Source of the DNA: Novipirellula aureliae | GTDB taxonomy: Bacteria > Planctomycetota > Planctomycetia > Pirellulales > Pirellulaceae | NCBI RefSeq assembly: GCF_007860185.1 | Contig: NZ_SJPY01000001.1 | Location: 1,139,132-1,203,131 of the forward strand | Length of the DNA stretch: 64,000 bases | Direction: 5' to 3' | Shown here: in pieces, positions 19,827 to 27,900 of the stretch | Numbering within the stretch: the stretch's first letter is position 1 | Layout of the letters: every line of letters starts with the position of its first letter | The notes under the pieces: model-generated | The model's input: only the letters and a program-made list of their open reading frames with translations | Database searches by the model: none | Told to the model about the DNA's origin: nothing | Made by a program: the position numbers and the translations under genes

Positions 19827-21050
19827 ATGAATACCATCTTACTTGGCGTCGCGATGTTCACAGTCGTCGTGCTCGCGTTAGTTTTGATTATCCTTGCGGC
19901 GAAGAGCCAATTAGTCGCTTCGGGACCCGTCAAGATCTTGATCAATCATGAGAAAGAGATAGAAGTGCCGGCGGGTGGGAAATTGCTCGGAGCGCTTGCA
20001 GATGCAGGCGTCTTCGTCTCGAGCGCTTGCGGCGGCGGCGGTACTTGCGCCCAATGTAAAGTAAAGGTCGAATCGGGCGGCGGCGATATCCTGGCCACCG
20101 AAAAAGGTCATATCAACAAGAAGGAAGCCGCCGAAGGCGAACGACTCAGTTGCCAAGTGGCGGTCAAACAAGACATGGTCGTCGAGGTGCCTGCCGAAGC
20201 GTTTGATACCAAAAAATGGGAATGCACCGTCCGTAGCAACAATAACGTTGCAACGTTCATCAAGGAGTTCGTGCTAGAACTTCCCGAAGGTGAAGAGGTT
20301 GATTTCCGAGCGGGCGGTTATATTCAAATCGAGTGCCCACCACACGAAGTCCACTATAAAGATTTTGTCATCGAAGATCGCTTTCGCGAAGATTGGGACA
20401 AATTCGATGTCTGGCGTTACGTGTCGAAGGTCGATGAACCCGTCGTACGTGCGTACTCGATGGCCAACTACCCCGGCGAAAAAGGCATCATTATGCTCAA
20501 TGTGCGTGTGGCATCACCACCGCCTCGAGCACCCGAAGGTACTCCACCTGGAAAAATGAGTAGTTGGATCTTTAGTTTGAAGCCTGGCGACAAGGCTACC
20601 ATTAGCGGGCCCTACGGAGAGTTCTTTATCAAGGATACCGACGCCGAAATGGTTTACATCGGTGGGGGTGCCGGAATGGCTCCGCTGCGAAGTCACATCT
20701 TTGAACTGTTCAAGCGAAAGAAGACCAACCGAAAGGTCTCGTATTGGTACGGTGGTCGATCTAGCCGCGAACTGTTTTATGTCGATCATTTCCGTGAAAT
20801 TGAGAAAGAGTTCCCGAACTTCCAATTCAATATCGCCCTTTCCGAACCCCTTCCGGAAGACAATTGGTCGGGGTATCAAGGCTTCATTCACCAAGTCTTG
20901 CTTGAAAACTACTTGTCCAAACATCCGGCTCCCGAAGACATCGAGTACTACATTTGTGGACCGCCGATGATGAACCAAGCGGTCTTCAAAATGCTTGATG
21001 ACCTTGGTGTGGAACCTGAAAACATCGCCTATGACGATTTCGGCGGCTAA
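19827..21050 (+). CDS. nqrF: Na+-translocating NADH:quinone reductase subunit F
   Basis: NADH-oxidising subunit. An N-terminal membrane helix (residues about 5-25) is followed by a 2Fe-2S ferredoxin domain with Cys68, Cys74, Cys77 and Cys109. Next come a ferredoxin-reductase-type FAD domain (RAYSMANYP) and an NADH domain ([22 protein letters not shown]). The length of 407 is identical to well-known NqrF proteins. The gap to nqrE is 79 bases; the apbE-like gene begins 2 bases after its stop. Confidence 0.96.
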   Translation: MNTILLGVAMFTVVVLALVLIILAAKSQLVASGPVKILINHEKEIEVPAGGKLLGALADAGVFVSSACGGGGTCAQCKVKVESGGGDILATEKGHINKKEAAEGERLSCQVAVKQDMVVEVPAEAFDTKKWECTVRSNNNVATFIKEFVLELPEGEEVDFRAGGYIQIECPPHEVHYKDFVIEDRFREDWDKFDVWRYVSKVDEPVVRAYSMANYPGEKGIIMLNVRVASPPPRAPEGTPPGKMSSWIFSLKPGDKATISGPYGEFFIKDTDAEMVYIGGGAGMAPLRSHIFELFKRKKTNRKVSYWYGGRSSRELFYVDHFREIEKEFPNFQFNIALSEPLPEDNWSGYQGFIHQVLLENYLSKHPAPEDIEYYICGPPMMNQAVFKMLDDLGVEPENIAYDDFGG

Positions 21051-21052
21051 AC

Positions 21053-22384
21053 ATGTTATGCAAAACCATTCGCCAAACGGTCCTGGTAACGCTTTGTCTT
21101 TGTAGCGTCGCGGTCCCGATTGGCGAATTGCATGCCGGTGATGCGGAGATACTTGAACTTCGCGGACCGACGATGGGGACGACCTACATGGTCAAAATCT
21201 ACGATCCCCCGGCGTTCAAAGAACCGATCGCTGAAGAAATCGATGCGGAACTCCGTCTGGTCAATGACCAGATGTCGACCTACTTGAAGTCGTCCGAGCT
21301 GAGTCGTTTTAACGACTCCGATTCAACGGATTGGTTTGAGGTCAGCCGCGACACGGCGCTCGTGGTGCAGATGGCTTTGGAAGTTGCCGAAGCGACTGGC
21401 GGAGCGTTCGATCCGACGGTCGGACCACTTGTCAATGCGTGGAGTTTTGGGCCAGACCCCAAGACACAGGAGGTTCCATCGGAACAAAAGCTTGCCGAGC
21501 TGCGCAAATTGGTCGGTTACAAGAACCTCTCCGTGCGAACCGATCCGCCCGCTCTAAAGAAGTTGATCCCGAGTTTGCGAGTCGATTTGTCAGCAATCGC
21601 CAAGGGGCATGGCGTCGACCGTGTTGTCGAACTGCTCGCACAAGCGGACGCGAAAAATGTCTTTGTCGAAATCGGGGGAGAAGTCCGCACGGTCGGCAGG
21701 AAGGGGGATGATCGATGGAAAGTTGGTATCCAGAATCCTGAAACCCGCTTTGTAACGACTGGACAAACATCTGCGATGCCTCCATCGATCGCTGCAGCTC
21801 ATCCGCTAACCAATCAAGCGATGGCGACCTCGGGCGATTACCAGAACTACTTTGAAGTGGATGGAAAACGTTATTCTCATACAATCGACCCCAGAACGGG
21901 TCGACCTGTCGAACATGGTCTAGCGTCCGTCTCCGTCATCTCGGATACTTGTATGAAAGCGGATGCTTGGGCAACCGCGATCGATGTCCTCGGCATGAAG
22001 GACGGACTTCGCGCAGCCCAAGAACAATCACTCGACGTTTTTTTGATTTCACGAAACGAATCGGGAATTGTGAAAGTTGGTACGGGGGCGCTCAAGCAGT
22101 ATGCGGAAGGAAAATCGCTAGATGAAGTGACTGTCACGCAGCAAGACATTCCTTGGCTGACCCGGTTCATGCCAACCTTGGTGGTTACGATAATAGGCTT
22201 CACGGTCTTCTTGATCGCCATGGCGATCGGCGTGCTGCTCGGCGGAAAGCGAATCAGCGGATCGTGTGGCGGTTTGGCGGGGAAAGAGAATCCGGACGGC
22301 AGTATCCGTTGCTCGATGTGCGGAACTCCATCCGAGGGCTGCAAAGAATTACGCGAAAAAATGCAGAACAGTACATCCAAATAA
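21053..22384 (+). CDS. ApbE-type FAD:protein FMN transferase fused to an NqrM-like module
   Basis: Residues about 1-28 are a signal peptide. Residues 30-355 form an ApbE domain (ELRGPTMGTTYMVK, VDLSAIAKGHGVD, MATSGDYQNYFEVDGKRYSHTIDPRTG, MKADAWATAIDVLG), the enzyme that attaches FMN to Thr of SGAT sites in NqrB and NqrC outside the membrane. Residues 371-443 are different: one transmembrane helix (about 373-395), a basic GGKR, then ISGSCGGLAG and Cys405, Cys420, Cys423 and Cys430. This matches the layout of NqrM (DUF539), the membrane protein needed to build the NqrD/E iron centre. The topology (ApbE outside, Cys tail inside) follows from signal peptide and positive-inside rule. Its position directly behind nqrF supports a combined maturation protein; the fusion assignment is inference. 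Confidence 0.88.
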   Translation: MLCKTIRQTVLVTLCLCSVAVPIGELHAGDAEILELRGPTMGTTYMVKIYDPPAFKEPIAEEIDAELRLVNDQMSTYLKSSELSRFNDSDSTDWFEVSRDTALVVQMALEVAEATGGAFDPTVGPLVNAWSFGPDPKTQEVPSEQKLAELRKLVGYKNLSVRTDPPALKKLIPSLRVDLSAIAKGHGVDRVVELLAQADAKNVFVEIGGEVRTVGRKGDDRWKVGIQNPETRFVTTGQTSAMPPSIAAAHPLTNQAMATSGDYQNYFEVDGKRYSHTIDPRTGRPVEHGLASVSVISDTCMKADAWATAIDVLGMKDGLRAAQEQSLDVFLISRNESGIVKVGTGALKQYAEGKSLDEVTVTQQDIPWLTRFMPTLVVTIIGFTVFLIAMAIGVLLGGKRISGSCGGLAGKENPDGSIRCSMCGTPSEGCKELREKMQNSTSK

Positions 22385-22489
22385 TGGTTTCGTCGCGAGA
22401 GTTGCCAAGACTTTCGGCAGCAAGCAGGAACGGAAGTACAGGCAGAACATCACAACACGGAATTCCAGAAAGCGAATATGGGTACGGCG

Positions 22490-22768
22490 ATGAAAGTAAA
22501 CGAATACTTCGACGGCAACGTCAAATCGATTGGTTTTGAAAACAGGGAAGGCCGAGCCACGAGCGGCGTGATGGCGGTTGGGCAGTATGAGTTTGGCACC
22601 AGCGAGAACGAGCGAGTAAAAGTCGTTTCGGGTGAGTTGATTGTCAAACTGCCGGGCCAAAGTGAGTATGTGGCCTATCCATCGGGAAGTGAATTCCAGG
22701 TAGCCGCGGATGAGAAATTCCAATTAAAGGTCGAACAGCCGACCGCGTATTTGTGTTTTTATAGCTAG
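22490..22768 (+). CDS. ppnP: Pyrimidine/purine nucleoside phosphorylase PpnP (DUF1255)
   Basis: Small cupin-like enzyme that phosphorolyses several nucleosides to base plus ribose-1-phosphate. The sequence [13 protein letters not shown], the central [13 protein letters not shown] and [12 protein letters not shown], and the end [10 protein letters not shown] follow the E. coli protein closely. The ATG at 22490 gives 92 residues, almost the reference length; an ATG four codons upstream (22478) is also possible. It lies about 100 bases beyond the apbE-like gene on the same strand and could be co-transcribed. Confidence 0.9.
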   Translation: MKVNEYFDGNVKSIGFENREGRATSGVMAVGQYEFGTSENERVKVVSGELIVKLPGQSEYVAYPSGSEFQVAADEKFQLKVEQPTAYLCFYS

Positions 22769-22803
22769 TGCTTCAACCAGATTAAAATTTAGGGTTGGTC
22801 GTA

Positions 22804-22865
22804 GTGGACGAGGCTACGAGTCCCTTACGGCACAGCGGTCCAAAAGGACTCGTTACCTCGTCCAC
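22804..22865. repeat. Inverted repeat between ppnP and the gamma-carbonic anhydrase gene
   Basis: Arms GTGGACGAGGCTACGAGTCC (22804-22823) and its near-perfect complement (22846-22865, 18 of 20 matching) flank a 22-base loop. It could terminate ppnP transcription or be a small dispersed element; no U-run follows. Confidence 0.65.
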
Positions 22866-22920
22866 CACCTTTGATTTCAAGGCAGACAATTTCTATCCCT
22901 CTCCATTCGATTTGTACAAC

Positions 22921-23439
22921 ATGAGCATCATTAAATCCGTCCGTGGTTTTACCCCTCAATTTGGTGACAATTGTTTTCTTGCCGACAATGCGGTCGTTGT
23001 CGGGGATGTCGTCATGGGCAATGAGTGCTCGGTTTGGTTCGGGGCGGTCGTTCGCGGCGATGTCAATTCGATTCGAATTGGCAACAAAGTCAACATTCAA
23101 GATGGGGCGGTTCTACATACGTTGTATCAAAAGTCGGTCATCGAGATTGATGATAATGTTTCGATCGGGCACAACGTCTGTGTTCATGGTGCGAAGATCG
23201 AAAAGAATTGTTTGATTGGAATCGGTTCCGTGGTTCTCGATCATGTCGTCGTCGGTGAAGGCTCCATCATTGGTGCAGGATCGGTCGTGTTGCAAGGCAC
23301 TCAGATTGAGCCTGGCAGTTTGTATGCGGGTACCCCGGCGAAACGCATCAAGGATGTCGATCCTGAACAGGCGAAAGAGATGATCGAACGAATTGCAAAC
23401 AACTATGTCTTTTATTCAAGTTGGTACAAAGAATCGTAA
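22921..23439 (+). CDS. Gamma-class carbonic anhydrase / hexapeptide-repeat protein
   Basis: Left-handed beta-helix protein of 172 residues with repeated hexapeptides (IGNKVNIQDGAVLHT, IDDNVSIGHNVCVHGAKI). The three metal-binding His are present in VLHT, IGHN and CVHG, and RGDVNSI matches the gamma-CA substrate region. Likely a zinc enzyme interconverting CO2 and bicarbonate, or a PaaY/YrdA-type relative; activity varies in this family. The ATG at 22921 fits the family N-terminus. The longer upstream frame would run through the inverted repeat and is rejected. Confidence 0.86.
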   Translation: MSIIKSVRGFTPQFGDNCFLADNAVVVGDVVMGNECSVWFGAVVRGDVNSIRIGNKVNIQDGAVLHTLYQKSVIEIDDNVSIGHNVCVHGAKIEKNCLIGIGSVVLDHVVVGEGSIIGAGSVVLQGTQIEPGSLYAGTPAKRIKDVDPEQAKEMIERIANNYVFYSSWYKES

Positions 23440-23564
23440 AACGTCTTCGCCGGTAGTGGATCTTGTTAAAGATGCCCCAGCGCCGGGACCTTTGGCCCGA
23501 TCAACGACGCATGGATGAGAATGCAAATAGAGTCAAAAGACTCAAGGTTCCGAGCGTCCGACAA

Positions 23565-24812
23565 TTAAGACTTATCGACCTGGACCGGGATTTGGCACTG
23601 AGTTAAAAAAGCTTCGAGCCTATCGTTCCCAAACAATCTCCATCCGCCCGGTGATTGGTTACACTGGAGCAGAATGGTTTCACACGGTTCGGCGATCTCC
23701 GCAGCAAACTCTGGTTTGCCATTGTTCAAAACCGTATCGAGAACGCTTGGCCAACAGAGGCCGACAAAAGAACTCGATTTTCCCGTGTCCGTCTTGGCGG
23801 TTCCCATCAATCGTTGATAGTGCTCGAGAAGAGGGAACACGGGGACTTGGGAAAACAGGACGATCATCCCGTTGGATCCCCATCCATTTTGAACCCATTC
23901 GACTCGCTGCTGAGGATCGACAATGGGTACCATCCGTGGCGAAACCTCGGCGGCAACAGCAGGCGGGATGTTCGCCAACAAGTAATCGGGCATCGTCTCG
24001 TCGACGGCTTCGGTAGCAGCAAGCTGAGTGCGTCCAAAGTCGACGATGAACGTCGTCGGGCATGCGAACGCTAATCGTTCGACGATCATTGACGGATCAG
24101 CCCATGCCGAAAGTTGGGTGGCACACATCAATCCCGACGGGCAACGGTGAAGTTGCAGTTCCAAGTGCCCCAGCGGGGGAGATGGCTTCTTTTTTATTTT
24201 TGGAATTTCAGGGACGTTCGTATCTGAAATGTCCGTTCTCGGAACCTCAAACGCGGGTGGTGACGTAGCGGGTTCGGTCGCTCGGGTTTCAAACTCTGAA
24301 AATTCGTCCTCCGGAACGGTATCCTGGTTGGAGAGCGTTTTTGGGGGAGTTGTCTCGGCAGGGGCGGTAGGTGGCGATTGCCACTCGGGCAGATCGGCTG
24401 GAGCTAAATCGGCTGGAGCTAGATCGGCTGGGGGAAGCGGTATCTCTGCCGCAGCGGAATGAGGATCATGATCGGTCGTGATTGGGGATGGGACGATCGG
24501 ATGGGTGGCATAGGAGGAGTCGAACTGGAACGCGAATACAAATTGGCCTGCCCGGATGCGATCACCATCGTTGAGCACGATTGATCGAATCGGTTCGTCG
24601 TTCATCCACGTGCCGTTAGTCGATTGCAAATCCTCGATGACGCACGCATCGCCCTCGATCGAGACGTGAAAGTGCCGCGACGACAAACTAGGATCTTCAC
24701 CGAGAATCACATCGGCGCGTTCGGTTCGTCCAAAAACCATCGTTTCGCCTGGCCTCAGCAGCCAACGGGCGCCCGGTCGTGGGCCTGACTCGACAATGAT
24801 GACAACCCGCAA
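23565..24812 (-). CDS. FHA-domain protein with a DUF4123-like C-terminal domain
   Basis: Residues 1-95 form a forkhead-associated domain (VFGRTERADVIL, SLSSRHFHV, LQSTNGTWMND), a phosphothreonine-peptide reader. Residues about 115-205 are a Pro/Ala/Glu-rich linker with a triplicated PADLA repeat. Residues about 210-415 resemble DUF4123 (SPRMVPIVD, then WVQNGWGSNGMIVLFS), a domain known from type VI secretion adaptor-like proteins; this second assignment is tentative. The TTG start at 24812 is supported by AAGGAG (24819-24824, minus strand) with 6-nt spacing. It is divergent from the 1646-residue caspase-like/vWA gene with 182 bases between starts, suggesting shared control. Confidence 0.8.
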   Translation of the reverse strand: MRVVIIVESGPRPGARWLLRPGETMVFGRTERADVILGEDPSLSSRHFHVSIEGDACVIEDLQSTNGTWMNDEPIRSIVLNDGDRIRAGQFVFAFQFDSSYATHPIVPSPITTDHDPHSAAAEIPLPPADLAPADLAPADLPEWQSPPTAPAETTPPKTLSNQDTVPEDEFSEFETRATEPATSPPAFEVPRTDISDTNVPEIPKIKKKPSPPLGHLELQLHRCPSGLMCATQLSAWADPSMIVERLAFACPTTFIVDFGRTQLAATEAVDETMPDYLLANIPPAVAAEVSPRMVPIVDPQQRVEWVQNGWGSNGMIVLFSQVPVFPLLEHYQRLMGTAKTDTGKSSSFVGLCWPSVLDTVLNNGKPEFAAEIAEPCETILLQCNQSPGGWRLFGNDRLEAFLTQCQIPVQVDKS

Positions 24813-24818
24813 TGTATT

Positions 24819-24824
24819 CTCCTT
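24819..24824 (-). promoter_or_regulatory. Ribosome-binding site for the TTG start of the FHA gene
   Basis: AAGGAG on the minus strand lies 6 bases before the TTG at 24812. It decides an otherwise unusual start codon. Confidence 0.75.
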
Positions 24825-24994
24825 GTGAAATAGGACGACGTCGTATTATAATCAAACTGCAGTGTGGCGGGGGGCGATCAATCCGCTCGAGTTGTCGGGG
24901 CGATTCTTTACGCCACGCAAAATAGGCTTGAGCAGAACCGAATCGCGATATCGGCTTACTTGATCTATGTTAGCGAAAAAAGGCACGAGTAACG

Positions 24995-27900
24995 ATGCGG
25001 GGTAATCATTCACGCGAAGAACGCAGCGGATGGCGGAAATCGACTCGAAAGTCAGCAGCCCCGATCGCCAACGCGGGTGGTTTCGGATCGCGAGGTCGTG
25101 ATCGTCGGCAGCTTGTCTTTCGAGTCAGTGCGTTGGCGACGCTGGCAATCGGGCTGGTCGTTATCTTCATTGTTTATCTGCTTCGGCAACCCGACCGCGA
25201 CGTTCCGCTGATCGCCATTGCGGTTTCCCAATCAGCACCTCGCAACGATTCGGACCCGCTGTCGGCTCCGCCGAATCCGTTTGCATACGAAGACGTTGAG
25301 TTGTTTAACAAGTGGTTCAATGCTGACTCCAACCAACACGTTTTGTTTCACGGTCGAGTCGCTGAGCATACTGGCCCGATGGAGCGATCCACGGGAGACG
25401 AAAAAACGCTCGTCAATAAAGTGACGCGAGCTATTGCAACGGCCGTCCCAGGTGGCCCAGGCGATGACATGATCGCGGTGTTCCTAACCGCTCATGGCTT
25501 GGTCCATGAAAACATACCCTACTTTTTAGTCGGCGACAGCGTTCCCGACGATCCATCGACTTGGGTTTCCGTTAAGTCGCTACTCGATGGAATCGATCAA
25601 GAGCTGAAACAACATTCGACGCCAGATTGTCGAGTCATTCTGTTTATCGACGCAATGCGTGGTGGCGATATCTGGGAATGGGGTAAGTTCGATGACTCGT
25701 TCACACGAAGATGTCGTGAAGTGACCGAGGATGCAAAAGTCGATCGAATTGCTGTGTTCCTCTCCAGCGATAAGGGCGAGCGAAGTTGGTGGAATCCCGG
25801 TCGTGGATCGAGTTTATTTGCGGGAGCGATCATTCAGGCATTTACTGGGAAAGGGGACTTGAACGATGACGGATATGTTACGGTCGGCGAGATTGCCGAA
25901 AAACTTCGCTCGCAAGTTTCGACCGAAGCGGAAGTGATTTGGTCAGCTTCTCAGCATCCGTTGTTACTCGGCGAAGCAGCGAGATCATGGAAAGTGATCC
26001 AGCAGCCTCGAGAACTGCCTTCCCCCGTGATCGATCCCGTCGATACCGATCGCTTGGCTAAGACGTTTGATCGCATCGATCGTTTATGGCAACGTCACAA
26101 TCAACTCGAAAAACACTCGCATCCTCCATTGGCGACCAATCCGGTCGCGTGGTCCGTATTGGAGAAGCACTTGGCGAGACTCGATCAATTGGCGTTGTCG
26201 GGTAAGCATTACATGAGTGAACAAGAGGACTTGCTCGGCAGTTGCGATAAAGTGCTCAGCGAATTTGAAAGCGGCTCACCCGCTGCACCGAGCCCAATCG
26301 ATTTACCCGAACTTCGCTTGGTCGACTACTTCCATGACCCGATGCCAATCAGCGAAGCTCAACGCGAATTCTACAATGCTTGGGCAAAAGAACCTCTCGC
26401 CCAGAAAATTCAAGTTCCCGAGGGGGTGGATGAAGAGAGCATCATCCGACTTCTATGGCCTTGGCTTGAAGAGCGATCGTTCCAGCCCGAAGCGATGCAA
26501 GCTGCGGTCCAATTGATCGACAAGTCAAAGGTTGCCGAGAATACTCCTGCCCGGTTTTTGGAAACGCATCTAATCCGACTGATGACTGCAGATGATCTTT
26601 CAGGCGTTGAACCTGACGTTGCGAAGTGGGTGGCCGAGACGAATCGTGCCAGCCGTGATGCCATCTTGACGCCCGATCTACGTGCCTACTTTTGGATTCG
26701 TCAACCTTCGATACAGGCGGATCTGCTTCGCATGAATGACGTTGATCGCGTCTTCTCACCAGGTGCGAATAAAGGGGCCGGTGATCGACTTGAACGAATG
26801 CGAGGCAGTCAATATGCAGAACTCGTCCGCCAAGGGGAATCGGTTTCAATGGCGTATCGCCTGAGGGATCAAATGCTGCACGAGATTCCGCGTCTATCGC
26901 AAACGTTGCTTTCGGATGTTGGTGCGTTTCTCGACGAAGAAAAAGCAAGCCGATCGATCCCGTTGATCGTAAACGCCACCCGTGAAGCGAATTGCTTGGC
27001 TGCGAAATTGCGTCTCGCCGAAATCGGTAGCTTGACGAACCCCTCGACCGCCGTTTCCGATGTCGTCATCCAGACCGAGCAAGCGTCAAAAGCCTTTGAA
27101 AAATTACGCGGCCGATTGGACGAACGAGTACGGTCCGTTTCACAGAATGTCGCTGGTGACGAACGAGGACTTCGGCAATCGGTGGCACTGCTCCATGGGG
27201 CCGCTGTCAATCATGCAGACCAACGCCGTAGCATCCACACTCGAATCCTCGAAATGGTCAAGCCACTAAGCGTTCGCTCAAGCGAGTTGGTTGTGACCGC
27301 TGGCAGCGAATCCGCGAAGAATGGCGATCACTCGGGACAGGCGATCGAAACCGATGAACTCGACCGCGTCGTGATGATTGAAAAGACCCATCCGTGGGTT
27401 TATTGGCTGAATCAATGTCAACAGTGGACTTGTGACGATCAACTGCCTCCAACCAGCGACAAGAATACGCTCGCAAGAGCCAGCGCCGTCAGCGACACTT
27501 CGCTCGTCGAGCAGGGTGGCGTCGTTCGCGAGACCTCTCGTCGATTGACCACCGACAATTACCTTCCGACTCTCGAGCAGCCCGAGATCTTGACGAATGA
27601 GGGCAAAAGTATCGCCGCCGTACGGCAATCGGTTGATGACTTGGATGCGCGTTTAAGATCGCAAACGTTCTTGTTGACTTACCGAAACCAGAATGTGCAA
27701 CGAGCTGGACAAGCTCGCTTTGATCTCGATGTTCGCTTGTTTACGCTCGAACACGCAGCACGCACACTGAATGAATTTTGGTGTGAAGCAAGACCAAGCG
27801 AATTTGCTTTTTGCGTCTCTGCTGCGACTCGGCTTCTACAATCGGGAGGATTCCGCTTGACGCATCGCATCGATAACGTTGATTTGGACGATCGCGTCCG

